Positions 37,511 through 46,013 of a DNA stretch of 64,000 bases are shown piece by piece; within the stretch, counting starts at the first letter, position 1; the number at the start of each line of letters is the position of its first letter. Below the pieces are notes generated by a model. The model saw only the letters and a list, made by a program, of their open reading frames with translations. It was not told where the DNA came from and did not search any database. The stretch lies in the NCBI GenBank assembly GCA_023460085.1, contig JAEWRI010000036.1, positions 248,001 through 312,000 on the forward strand. The letters run 5' to 3'. Made by a program: the position numbers and the translations under genes. Source of the stretch: Bacillota bacterium. Lineage in GTDB: Bacteria > Bacillota > Clostridia > Christensenellales > SZUA-584.

Positions 37511-38848
37511 TTACATTTTATTAAGTTGTTTAAGTTCCCGGAATAAAACAATTCCCGTTATTGTGCATGAAATAAAATCTGCGATAGGGCTTGCCAACCA
37601 AACACCTGTCAATTGAAACAGGTGAGGCATAATAACAAGCAATGGAATAAGGAGAATCACTTGGCGCAGAAGGCCTAAAATGGTTGCTTTTTTTGCTTTG
37701 CCAGTTGCCTGAAAATATTGCGCCGCTACCATTTGAAAACCAATAATCGGCGTCATCATCAGCATTATCCGCATACCATAGGACGCCGCTTCAATCAATG
37801 CCGGCTCACTGTTAAAAGCCTTGATAATGGGGACAGTAAGAAACTCTATACATAAGAAGGCAAATACACAAATTGCGGTTGCGATTATCATTTCCAGCTT
37901 TAGCGTTTTCCTAACCCGTTCATACTGTTTCGCGCCGTAGTTGAACCCAATAATGGGCTGCGCTCCCTGTGTGATACCCATAACCGGCATAAAAAAGAAA
38001 ATCATTACAGAGTTGATTACGGTCATTGCCCCTATCGCAATGTCACCACCGTATGTCTTCAACCCGTTATTCAGCAATATAGCAACGGCAGTAGAGGCAA
38101 ATTGCATAACAAATGGGGCCAGGCCAATACTCGCAACCTCCTTGAAAATCTGCCAGCTTGGCACAAGGTTTTTTATTCGTAATTTCAACGTGCTATTTCC
38201 TCTTAGAAAATGGGCAATTACCCATGCGGAGGATACAAGCTGCGAAATCAGAGTGGCCCATGCCGCACCTTTGATACCCATATCAAAAACAAATATAAAG
38301 ATAGGGTCAAGAATAATATTAAGCGCTGTACCCAGCAACATGGTCAACATGGATTTTGTGGGGTGTCCTTCAGCCCGGATGATATTGTTCAGCCCCAAGG
38401 CAATACCCTGAAATATTGTTCCGTATAAGATAATTGTGATGTAATCTGACGCATAACCAATCGTGGCATCACTGGCCCCAAACAAGTTGAGGAGAGGTAC
38501 CTTGAAAATCAGTCCAAGAACTGATACGAAAATCATCAGAATAGCCAGTATGGAAAACGAATTGCCCAGTATCTTTTCCGCATCTCCTTTGCGATTTTGG
38601 CCCAGCCGAATGGAAACCAAAGCGGACGCGCCTATGCCAATGAAGAAGCTGAATGCCGTAATCAAAGATATAAATGGCATGTTGAGCCCGATTCCGGTCA
38701 TGGCGAGAGCACCCAACCGGCCAACATAAAGCCGGTCGACAAGGGTGTAGATTGAATTGACCATCACGCCAATGATAGCCGGTATTGAGAATTTCAATAA
38801 AAGTTTGCCGACCGGCATTACTCCCAGTGGCTCAGTGTTATTATTCAT
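37511..38848 (-). CDS. MATE-family efflux transporter
   Basis: 445 residues with about twelve hydrophobic segments in the MATE pattern: FSIPAIIGVMVNSIYTLVDRLYVGRLG at the start, TGIGLNMPF, and VMGITQGAQPIIGFNYGAKQYERV near the middle, the family's second-half signature. Exports cationic or other small compounds in exchange for sodium or protons. The ATG at 38848 overlaps the methyltransferase stop (ATGAATAA), so the two are translationally coupled. An Rrf2 regulator gene upstream may control them. Lower GC than the amino-acid module, in line with transfer. Confidence 0.9.
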   Translation of the reverse strand: MNNNTEPLGVMPVGKLLLKFSIPAIIGVMVNSIYTLVDRLYVGRLGALAMTGIGLNMPFISLITAFSFFIGIGASALVSIRLGQNRKGDAEKILGNSFSILAILMIFVSVLGLIFKVPLLNLFGASDATIGYASDYITIILYGTIFQGIALGLNNIIRAEGHPTKSMLTMLLGTALNIILDPIFIFVFDMGIKGAAWATLISQLVSSAWVIAHFLRGNSTLKLRIKNLVPSWQIFKEVASIGLAPFVMQFASTAVAILLNNGLKTYGGDIAIGAMTVINSVMIFFFMPVMGITQGAQPIIGFNYGAKQYERVRKTLKLEMIIATAICVFAFLCIEFLTVPIIKAFNSEPALIEAASYGMRIMLMMTPIIGFQMVAAQYFQATGKAKKATILGLLRQVILLIPLLVIMPHLFQLTGVWLASPIADFISCTITGIVLFRELKQLNKM

Positions 38849-39467
38849 AGTGTACGCTCCCTGTTTTTTGTGCGACTATTATATATATGGACTCTCTGGG
38901 GAAAACCTTTTGAGTAATGTTAAATCCGGCAGTTATTAGTTGTTGTTCCATTTCCACCGAAAGAATACGAATGTGCATCGGCGGCCCCTTAACGGCGCTT
39001 TCCTCTTTTTCGTATTCCAGACAAAGAAAGTAGCCGCCTGTTTTGAGAACACGGTTTATCTGTGTGAGTACCGCAGGCAGCGACTCCACCTCATGCAATA
39101 TGAGTGAGGCCAGTACAATATCCACAGAGCCTTCAGGCAGTGGAATGTTGTTAATATTGCCCTGTACAAGCTGGATATTCGTTAATTTTTCAGCTTTTGC
39201 TTTTGTGTCAATTACCTCGAGCATTCTATCGTCAATATCCAACGCAAAAACCGTTCCGTCTGTTTGCTTTGCGGCAGATATGGTTAAATACCCGGAACCG
39301 GCCCCTGCATCCAAAATGCTCATCCCTTTTTGTATGGTAAGCATATTTAGTATTTCTTCCGGAGGCAAGGTTCTTTTGCGCATTACGTCATCTAAAAATG
39401 CAACTTTATTAATAAAACTCTGTCCGCCACCTCCATGGTGGTTGTGGTTATGATTATCATTCATCAT
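38841..39467 (-). CDS. SAM-dependent class I methyltransferase
   Basis: 208 residues from the ATG at 39467, which has AAGGAGAATGTAT before it. Motif I: ILDAGAGSGYLTI; acidic ribose residue in FALDIDDRML; motif II in VDIVLASLILHEV. An N-terminal His/Gly-rich stretch (NDNHNHNHHGGGG) is striking and could bind metal. It resembles UbiE/arsenite-type methyltransferases in architecture but lacks obvious cysteine motifs for arsenite. The substrate is unknown. Coupled to the MATE pump downstream, so a detoxification pair is one possibility. Confidence 0.82.
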   Translation of the reverse strand: MMNDNHNHNHHGGGGQSFINKVAFLDDVMRKRTLPPEEILNMLTIQKGMSILDAGAGSGYLTISAAKQTDGTVFALDIDDRMLEVIDTKAKAEKLTNIQLVQGNINNIPLPEGSVDIVLASLILHEVESLPAVLTQINRVLKTGGYFLCLEYEKEESAVKGPPMHIRILSVEMEQQLITAGFNITQKVFPRESIYIIVAQKTGSVHYE

Positions 39468-39665
39468 ATACATTCTCCTTTTCCTATTTTTGATTTGCAT
39501 GGATAATATGCCGCGATGGCTGTACCCCAACCATAGTAATTACTTGTACGGACATATCCATTCCTCATAAACAAGATTAAAACTTATTATATATATTACA
39601 GACCTCCTTTATCCGCAATTGCGACATAAAAATCTTACTTTGCTTGCCTCTCTGTTCTTAGTAGC

Positions 39666-40088
39666 TCACTTGTTACAAATTCCGTGCACCGGAATATTCT
39701 GAACGACTTCATAGAGCTTTTTATCTTTTAAATAGGATTCCATGAGCTCTTCTGCTTCCCGCATGACCTTCTGTATGCAACAATTGTCTTCATTGTCTTT
39801 ATCGCTCATCTCGCAAGCAAAAAGCGCGCCGCTACCTTCTATAGCCTGTGTCACATCAAGGAAGGAAATATCCTCTTTCTTTTTGCGCAGACTGTATCCG
39901 CCATTCACACCTGGGGTGGATTGGATGAGATCAGCCTTCACAAGCTGCGTCAATATCTTGGAAAGATAGGTCGGAGACATATTCAGTTGACTCGCTAAGG
40001 GCTGCAAACTCAGATTCTCTCTACCGTCGTACATGACTATATAGGACATGATGTGCAGTGCATAATTGGTAGCCTTTGTGTATTTCAC
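39666..40088 (-). CDS. Rrf2-family transcriptional regulator
   Basis: 140 residues from the GTG at 40088, which follows GGAGGTGAAGATC. Winged helix: QPLASQLNMSPTYLSKILTQLVKADLI, then GVNGGYSL with the wing. C-terminal cysteines in FACEMSDKDNEDNCC resemble the Fe-S ligand region of IscR/NsrR-type members, so redox, iron or NO sensing is possible. Upstream of the ORF an inverted repeat (40115-40139) could be its operator. Probably controls the methyltransferase and MATE genes 200 bases downstream. Confidence 0.88.
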   Translation of the reverse strand: MKYTKATNYALHIMSYIVMYDGRENLSLQPLASQLNMSPTYLSKILTQLVKADLIQSTPGVNGGYSLRKKKEDISFLDVTQAIEGSGALFACEMSDKDNEDNCCIQKVMREAEELMESYLKDKKLYEVVQNIPVHGICNK

Positions 40089-40114
40089 GATCTTCACCTC
40101 CAATATAAAAAGAT

Positions 40115-40139
40115 ATTATAGACTTTATTTATCTATAAT
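40115..40139. promoter_or_regulatory. Inverted repeat upstream of the Rrf2 gene (operator candidate)
   Basis: Perfect 8-base arms ATTATAGA and TCTATAAT around nine bases, AT-rich, 27 bases before the GTG. Size and symmetry suit an Rrf2 dimer; overlap with a promoter is likely though no clear -35 was identified. Confidence 0.5.
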
Positions 40140-40420
40140 AATATGCTATCTTTTCATTTTTGTCAACAGATTTGTGCATCGTAGCGGCTTTAAAAAAGAA
40201 GAAATAAGCACCTTTCTGCACAATCAAAAAAGGCTCTGCTGACTTTCCAATCAGCAAAGCCGTTTTTTGTGAATAGAGCATTGGTTTAGGGGCAAATACC
40301 CGCAAACCACTGGCGATGCGGAATAAATGCCCCAAACGCTCCTGTTATCAAACTGTTATCAAAAGGTAAAAAACAATCCTGAAAACCCGCATGAACAGCG
40401 AGCTTTCGGGATGTTGTTAT

Positions 40421-40575
40421 TTATTCCCGCTCGACTACTTCAACTATTATAAAGCTTATTTTTAAAGTTATATCGAACATATATTAAACTTATTTGTTTA
40501 GTATTTGCTCTGCTATTTTTGACTCCTTTTCTTTTTAGTATCAAAATAGTATCATGGAATAGTTTTGAATTCAAG
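40421..40575. repeat. Left copy of a ~155-bp repeat bounding the nif island (integrase-tail/att-like)
   Basis: Aligns, in the same orientation, with 58463-58618: TTATTCCC(G/A)CTCGACTACTTCAAC at one end, a shared CTTATTTGTTTAGTAT block in the middle and CTCCTTTTCTTTTTAGTATCAAAA at the other. On the minus strand both copies encode a shared peptide (FHDT(I/V)LILKRKG), suggesting a worn 3' end of a recombinase gene. The edge GAGCGGGAATAA resembles the guaA 3' end used by some integrative elements. Interior sequence has drifted. Confidence 0.6.
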
Positions 40576-40703
40576 AAAGGTAAGCTATTAAAGTGTCTTA
40601 TTTGCTGACTAAGATCAAAATCCTTTTTAAACGCAAGAAAAGCCAAAGCAGATAGCAAAAAAGCGAGACGACTGCGAACGGTAAGAAAGTAAAAAAACGC
40701 TAC

Positions 40704-41039
40704 CCAATTTCCGAATACGTCGTAAGAGTAGTGCTCGATCAGCGTGCCGTCCGGCCGCACAATCGCGGTTACACTGCCGCGGATATCATAGTGGTAGAAG
40801 AAGTACATATTCGCAAGCGCGTAAGTCGTGCCCGGGTCTCCGTCGTCGTCGAAGCGTTTAGATGCGATGATCTGCCCCGGCGAGTCGAGGATGTTCTCCG
40901 TCAGCAGGTCCCCCGATTCGTTTCGGGTATAGAGGATGGCGCTGCCGGTGTAGAAGTACCGCTCCTCCTTGCCTTCCTCCGTCTTGCTCATGCGCTGGCC
41001 GCCCTCATTATAGACGTTGACGTTGGTATCGGTTAGGTC
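40704..41039 (-). pseudogene. RHS/YD-repeat protein fragment
   Basis: About 112 codons of RHS-type sequence, without either end: EGGQRMSKTEEGKEERYFY then YFFYHYDIRGSVTAIVR and HYSYDVFGNW. It is cut right after DVFGN, where the repeat A region begins, and on its 5' side meets an unrelated frame at 41033. RHS proteins are large surface or secreted polymorphic toxins. A relic only. Confidence 0.75.
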
Positions 41040-41236
41040 TGGCTTCTTATATAATTTTCATTCAATAATAACCCAATTCTTGTCGACATACCAAGCATTA
41101 TCAGTATAATTATTTTTTTAATCTCATCAATTGGTGGCGGTTCAACGTAATAATTGATAGAAACACCAGCCAAAAACCTCGACATGCTAATTGAAACATA
41201 TTGGTGATTTTTTTCATCAATATATATATTAGTTAA
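41033..41236 (-). pseudogene. Unidentified AT-rich fragment downstream of modC
   Basis: Codons reading YVSISMSRFLAGVSINYY and IKKIIILIMLGMSTRIG end at a stop overlapping the RHS fragment. Much more AT-rich than modC. The frame has no plausible start outside modC. It may be the remnant of a gene next to the RHS protein (immunity genes often are), but that is a guess. The remaining parts of 40089-41240 hold no other gene. Confidence 0.3.
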
Positions 41237-41240
41237 CCTA

Positions 41241-42284
41241 TTATGAATACAGCAGGATGACATCCTGTGGCGCGACGCCCAGCATACCCGGCAACTCCAT
41301 CTCCTTGCCGTCTTTAGTGACCTGCCACCAGACGGGTTCGCTTCCCACGCTTTGCGATGCATACCTGAACTTAGCTGTCCATTCGAACGGTTCCTCGATC
41401 ATCTCTATTACATGAACTTCGTATGCATTTTCCGGCGTGTTCGTTCTGAAGTAATGTGCGCGCACACCGATTGCGCAAAGGGTATCGCCAACGCGACTTG
41501 CGGTCTTTAGTGTCACGCCCCATGCGGGGACCTCAACCAGATAAGTCCCTGCTTTCTTTGCACCCACGATGTTCTTGCAGCCCGTCAACACAGCGGCTGC
41601 CTTGGTAACCGGGTCGGCGAATACCTCCTTGGTGCTGGCCATACGCATCAGTTGGCCGTTATCCACGACCGCCAGTGTATTGCACAGCTTATAGGCCTCA
41701 TCACGGCTGTGCGTAACAAGCAGTGTATCTCCTTTAAACGTTTTCAGAATATGCTGAAGCTCAATCAAAAGCTGATCTTTCAGATGGCTGTCCAATGCAC
41801 TGAACGGTTCATCCAACAGCAGTATTTCAGGCTGCCCGACCAGTATCCGGGCCAACGCCACGCGTTGCTGTTGTCCACCGGACAACTGGGATGGGTGCTG
41901 CTTCTCCAAGCCGACAAGGCGCATCTTATCTATGACCTCTTCCACAACCCGGCCGCGTATCTTTCGGTCCTTTTCATGGTACAAGCCGCAGGCGATATTC
42001 TGCTCCACCGTCATGTTGGGAAATAACGCGTAGTTCTGGAAGAGGTATCCCACACGTCGTTTCTGTGGCGGCAGACTGATGTGCTTTTTGCTGTCGAACA
42101 GCGTCACGCCGTTTAGTATGATGCGCCCTTCGTCAGGCGTTATGATACCAGATATACATTTGAGCGTCAGCGTCTTGCCACAGCCCGAAGCACCGAGCAG
42201 TCCTATGACCCCTTTGTCGGATGTGAAGGCGACATCCAATTTAAAACTGCCAAGCCGCATCTTAATGTTCACATCCAGACTCAT
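41241..42284 (-). CDS. modC: Molybdate ABC transporter ATP-binding protein
   Basis: 347 residues. Walker A GASGCGKTLTL, signature LSGGQQQRVALARI, Walker B ILLLDEPFSALD. C-terminal extension (about 290-347) resembles the molybdate-binding/regulatory region of ModC-type ATPases. Starts with an ATG overlapping the modB stop (ATGA). It energises molybdate uptake for FeMo-cofactor. Last gene of the nif-mod run. The gene ends abruptly against AT-rich foreign sequence, so no terminator was recognised. Confidence 0.92.
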   Translation of the reverse strand: MSLDVNIKMRLGSFKLDVAFTSDKGVIGLLGASGCGKTLTLKCISGIITPDEGRIILNGVTLFDSKKHISLPPQKRRVGYLFQNYALFPNMTVEQNIACGLYHEKDRKIRGRVVEEVIDKMRLVGLEKQHPSQLSGGQQQRVALARILVGQPEILLLDEPFSALDSHLKDQLLIELQHILKTFKGDTLLVTHSRDEAYKLCNTLAVVDNGQLMRMASTKEVFADPVTKAAAVLTGCKNIVGAKKAGTYLVEVPAWGVTLKTASRVGDTLCAIGVRAHYFRTNTPENAYEVHVIEMIEEPFEWTAKFRYASQSVGSEPVWWQVTKDGKEMELPGMLGVAPQDVILLYS

Positions 42285-42952
42285 CCCTCAGGCCTCCTCT
42301 GCCTGGTCCTGCGTTCCAGCAGATTTACAGACAGCAGCACGACTGTACTGATAACCAGGTTCACGATGACCCATTTCAATGCGCCGGCGTCGTCGTTGGT
42401 GCGCCACAGCTGATAGACCGTGGTCGATATCGTGGCTGTCCGTCCGGGGGTATAGCCAATGAGCATGCTGGTTGCACCGTATTCGCCAAGTGCCCTCGCA
42501 AACGCCAGCACCGTTCCTGCCAATATTCCCTGCCAGCACACAGGCATCCGTACGCGCCAGAATATGAACGTATTAGGCAAGCCGAGCGTTTTACCGCTCC
42601 ACCCCAGCGTCTCATCAAAGCTTTCAAACGCACCTCGCGCCGTTCGATACATCAGCGGAAACGCAACCACGGCCGATGCGAGTATGCCGCCGTACCATGT
42701 CATCACAAACTGGATGCCGAATTGCTGTAAAAACTGGCCTACCGGGTGCTTAAGCCCAAAAATGAGCAGCAAGAACCATCCGCACACCGTGGGCGGCAGC
42801 ACCAGCGGCAGCGTCAGCAACACATCCAATATACCTTTTAGAACGCGGGGCAGCCGCGCTACGTAGTAAGCCGCCAAAATCCCTGAGAAAAAAACGATTA
42901 TACAAGCCGCCGCGGCAATTCTCAAACTGTTCCAAAGCGGATACCATTCCAT
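42281..42952 (-). CDS. modB: Molybdate ABC transporter permease
   Basis: 223 residues with about five membrane helices. The ModB/CysT-type loop ARALGEYGATSMLIG, which couples to the ATPase, is near residue 170. An unusual point is the weak ribosome site before the ATG (GTGATGAAAGA). It forms the membrane channel for molybdate with ModC. Lies between modA and modC with the usual spacing. Confidence 0.92.
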   Translation of the reverse strand: MEWYPLWNSLRIAAAACIIVFFSGILAAYYVARLPRVLKGILDVLLTLPLVLPPTVCGWFLLLIFGLKHPVGQFLQQFGIQFVMTWYGGILASAVVAFPLMYRTARGAFESFDETLGWSGKTLGLPNTFIFWRVRMPVCWQGILAGTVLAFARALGEYGATSMLIGYTPGRTATISTTVYQLWRTNDDAGALKWVIVNLVISTVVLLSVNLLERRTRQRRPEG

Positions 42953-43022
42953 TCTTTCATCACTCCATGAGGGTTTGAGGCGGCATGCAGATTACCCGCA
43001 TACCGCCCATTGTCGTCAGTTG

Positions 43023-43925
43023 CTATGCTGCGGGGCTGAAGCCCACCTTTTCAAACACGGCCATGCACTCGTCCGTCATCAAATAATCCAGAAATGCCTG
43101 TGCCGCCTCTTTGTTTGCGCTGATATTCAGCACTGCGGCGGGGTAGATAACCTGTCCACACATATCGGTTGTTGCGTAGTCAATAATCGTGAGACCGGCG
43201 CTGAAGGCATCTGTGCAGTAAATAACACCGCAATCGACGCTGGCCTCAGATACCTGCGTGGTCACTTCCTTGACATTGGTGCCGTAGGTGATAGAACCCG
43301 CCTCCGCAAGAGCAGCCTCGTCCAGGCCGTAATACGCGAATATCTTCTGCGTATACTGCCCCACCGGAACATCGCTGTTGCCCATCGCCAGCAGTATCTC
43401 GCCGGATTTGAGCTTCTCCGCCATGTCATCAAATCCCGTCAAGCCTTTCGGGTTGCCTTCGGGAACCACCAGCGTCACCTTGTTTTCGAGCAAATTGACC
43501 CTGGTGCCCTGCTCCACGAAGTTAAGACCATCCGGGTTATCGTCGCCGCTCTTGGATGAATCCAGCTGGTTCATCTGCTTTTGTGCCGCTGAGATGAATA
43601 GGTCGCACACCGCGCCCTCCTCAATCTGTGTCTTGAGCGTACCGGACGATTCGAAGTTAAAAGTAATGGTAACATTCGGTGCAATCGTCTTGTACATTTC
43701 GCCGATCTCCGTAAGCGTTTCGGTCATGCTCGCTGCGGCGAATACTGTCAGCTCTATCGGCTCCAGTTCGGGTGTCGGCTCCGGCGTTGGTGTTTCCGAG
43801 ACCTCCGGCGCAATGCTCTCAGTGGACGCCGATTCCTCAACTGTCACAGGCGCGCAGGCTACAAGTCCCGCCAGCGTCATCAATACCATTAGGGCAATTA
43901 ACAAAGCTTTCAAATTCTTTTTCAT
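43023..43925 (-). CDS. modA: Molybdate-binding lipoprotein
   Basis: 300 residues from the ATG at 43925 with AAAAAGGAGATTATTT upstream. Lipoprotein signal: MKKNL, hydrophobic core, LAGLVAC lipobox, then a Glu/Pro/Ser-rich linker. Mature region: ELTVFAAASMTETLTEIG (oxyanion-binding Ser/Thr), FNFESSGTLKTQIEEGA, and the typical EGNPKGLTGF. Binds molybdate (or tungstate). It starts 16 bases after nifV alpha, so the transporter is built into the nif operon, and its expression should follow nitrogen fixation demand. Confidence 0.92.
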   Translation of the reverse strand: MKKNLKALLIALMVLMTLAGLVACAPVTVEESASTESIAPEVSETPTPEPTPELEPIELTVFAAASMTETLTEIGEMYKTIAPNVTITFNFESSGTLKTQIEEGAVCDLFISAAQKQMNQLDSSKSGDDNPDGLNFVEQGTRVNLLENKVTLVVPEGNPKGLTGFDDMAEKLKSGEILLAMGNSDVPVGQYTQKIFAYYGLDEAALAEAGSITYGTNVKEVTTQVSEASVDCGVIYCTDAFSAGLTIIDYATTDMCGQVIYPAAVLNISANKEAAQAFLDYLMTDECMAVFEKVGFSPAA

Positions 43926-43941
43926 AAATAATCTCCTTTTT

Positions 43942-44772
43942 TCATCCGGTCCACCTATTTGGTTTTTCATCAGGAAAGAGGATGGACTCCGCACTACTGC
44001 GCAGAACCTCCAATTCTTTCAGGTCGGGTTCTATACGGAACCGGTTTTGTCCAAGTGCAATAAATTTATATGAATCGCAGTTTCCGGCCCTCTCGCCGAT
44101 ACCGAAAAGTGTGGTATCCACGTATACCGCCCCTCCTTTCACGGCCTCCACCGCGACAGCAGTCGCCATTCCCAAATCGTTGTGTGTGTGTATGCCAAAA
44201 GGCATATCCGTCTCAGATGACATTTTTTCCAATAGCCTGCGCGCCCGCGCAGGTGTGAGGATACCTACTGTATCCGCCAGCCGTATCGCCTTAACGCCCA
44301 GCCCATTCATCTCATTCGCAAGTGACGCCATATAAGCCGTATCTGCCCTGGATGCATCCTGAAAGCCCACCGTTACATCAAAATCTCTGTCCCGCGCGTA
44401 TGCCACGCAAGCCGTGAGCGTGTTTCTGACCCACGCGCTGTCCTTTTTCAGCATGGCGCCCATCAACAGCTCCGATACCGGTGCGCTGATGTGGATGATA
44501 TCCGGCAAACATTCTATGCTGTGTGAGATATCCTCGCGCCGCATCCGGTTCCACACAACAATCTTCGCTCTTTTGCGAACATCCATGATGCGGCATACCG
44601 CATCCTTCTCACAACTTCCCATTGCGGGAATGCCTGCCTCTATCTGAAAGAAACCAGCCTCATCCAGCAGCCGTGCCAACAGCACCTTATCATCAACGCT
44701 CAGCGCGATGCCGCACCCCTGTTCGCCGTCGCGTAACGTGGTATCCGTCAGCCAAACCTTTCTGTCACTCAC
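43942..44772 (-). CDS. nifV-alpha: Homocitrate synthase, alpha subunit (N-terminal catalytic part)
   Basis: 276 residues: only the TIM-barrel of homocitrate synthase. Seen: TDTTLRDGEQGCG (metal-ligand Asp and catalytic Arg), QIEAGIPAMGSCE, and GIHTHNDLGMATA with the HxH zinc ligands. Condenses acetyl-CoA and 2-oxoglutarate to homocitrate for FeMo-cofactor. The partner with the C-terminal part is the omega gene just upstream; GTG start overlaps its stop codon (GTGA). A split NifV is known from C. pasteurianum. It lies directly before modA. Confidence 0.9.
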   Translation of the reverse strand: MSDRKVWLTDTTLRDGEQGCGIALSVDDKVLLARLLDEAGFFQIEAGIPAMGSCEKDAVCRIMDVRKRAKIVVWNRMRREDISHSIECLPDIIHISAPVSELLMGAMLKKDSAWVRNTLTACVAYARDRDFDVTVGFQDASRADTAYMASLANEMNGLGVKAIRLADTVGILTPARARRLLEKMSSETDMPFGIHTHNDLGMATAVAVEAVKGGAVYVDTTLFGIGERAGNCDSYKFIALGQNRFRIEPDLKELEVLRSSAESILFPDEKPNRWTG

Positions 44773-45722
44773 GCGGCGTCGCCTCCCTTTGCGCGTTTTG
44801 CCAGCGATGCAACAGCTTGCTCGTCCAGTCCGCCGCCGGTGCGCATGCTTTCCTCGCGTACCAGTTCGAGCAGTCGGTCAAGATTATATTCACCGTTTAA
44901 GCCGAGCTCCTCCAGCTTGAGCAGAATCGCCCGTTTACCTGAGTGCTTGCCGATTGCAATGCGCCGCTTGCTGCCCACCATTTCGGGCGCGAACGGCTCA
45001 TAGCATTGCCGGTTTTTTGTTATGCCGTCCACATGCACGCCGGATTCTACATCAAACAGCGCCGAGCCAATCACCGCCTTGTGCGCAGGGATATCAATTC
45101 CTTTCAGCCGCTGATATGCTTCGGATACATCGCGAAGCCTATCCAGTCTGATTGCTTCAGGCAGCATACCGTACACGTGCAGCGATGCCAGCACCTCTTC
45201 CAGCGGCGCAAGTCCGCCTGCCCCCGTGAAACCCGCCGTGAGCCGGGAACCGCCCGCCAGCAGCCATTCCACCGCCAGCGCCGTTCCCAATTCACCCGCG
45301 CCGCGTGGGCAGAATGCGGAAAGGGGTTCACCCGCCAACTGCAAAAACGTGTTAGTATAGTCCTCAAAGAAAAGTGCGCCATCCGCTGCCCAACGTATTT
45401 CATCTGCAGACGGCGGTGGTGTATCGCCCAAAGAACATTCGGCTATCGTTCGCCCCGGCAGGCCGGTCGTGCTCAGATATCCGGCAAACCCAGGCGGAAC
45501 ATCTGTGCTGCAAGCAGAAGCGCTGAGCACTGTCCGATTGGGGTCAACCACTGTTCTGAGAAACTGCAGTAAATCCAATGGTATCTGCACATACGCAACG
45601 CCCAGTTCCAGCAGGCTCCGGTAATACGCCCGGACAGCCCGCGCATTTACATCCCGCAGCGGCAGGCTGCACAGCGACGCATCCGTGATATGAAATTCTC
45701 GCCTAGATGACAAGCCTTCCAA
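44769..45722 (-). CDS. nifV-omega: Homocitrate synthase, omega subunit (C-terminal regulatory part)
   Basis: 317 residues if translation starts at the TTG at 45722, which has GGAG six bases upstream; a TTG at 45755 (328 residues) inside the ferredoxin gene is an alternative. The N-terminal half is a barrel remnant (ITDASLCSLPLRDVNARA); the C-terminal part has SALFDVESGVHVDGITKN and IGKHSGKRAI, the NifV C-terminal signature. Works with NifV alpha. Gene order omega-alpha is the C. pasteurianum order. Confidence 0.88.
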   Translation of the reverse strand: MEGLSSRREFHITDASLCSLPLRDVNARAVRAYYRSLLELGVAYVQIPLDLLQFLRTVVDPNRTVLSASACSTDVPPGFAGYLSTTGLPGRTIAECSLGDTPPPSADEIRWAADGALFFEDYTNTFLQLAGEPLSAFCPRGAGELGTALAVEWLLAGGSRLTAGFTGAGGLAPLEEVLASLHVYGMLPEAIRLDRLRDVSEAYQRLKGIDIPAHKAVIGSALFDVESGVHVDGITKNRQCYEPFAPEMVGSKRRIAIGKHSGKRAILLKLEELGLNGEYNLDRLLELVREESMRTGGGLDEQAVASLAKRAKGGDAA

Positions 45723-46011
45723 CTTTTTCTCCGTTCTCGAAATGCTGTTCCACAATATCCGCTACATCGTCCTCCGTCACATTGCCGTACCACGTGGCTT
45801 CGGGATACACCACCACGACCGGGCCTTTGTCGCAGATGCCGAAGCAGCCCGTGTTGGTGACCAATACATCGCCGGACAGATCGCGCTCGTCGATCTCTTC
45901 CATAAACCGCTGCACCAAATCCACGCTGCCCTTGGCATGGCAGAAGCCCTTCTGCACGCCGTTCACACGGCAGCTTGTGCATACAAACACATGATATTTC
46001 GGTTGAACCAT
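45703..46011 (-). CDS. [2Fe-2S] ferredoxin, thioredoxin-like (C. pasteurianum type)
   Basis: 102 residues, the same length as the well-known C. pasteurianum [2Fe-2S] ferredoxin. Cysteines at positions 11, 14, 24, 56 and 60, the pattern of that family, with the GCFGIC motif. In C. pasteurianum this protein associates with the nitrogenase MoFe protein and its gene also lies near nif; a role in nitrogenase electron transfer or assembly is inferred. It overlaps nifV omega's possible upstream start and follows nifN-B by three bases. AAAGGA precedes the ATG. Confidence 0.93.
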   Translation of the reverse strand: MVQPKYHVFVCTSCRVNGVQKGFCHAKGSVDLVQRFMEEIDERDLSGDVLVTNTGCFGICDKGPVVVVYPEATWYGNVTEDDVADIVEQHFENGEKVGRLVI

Positions 46012-46013
46012 CG

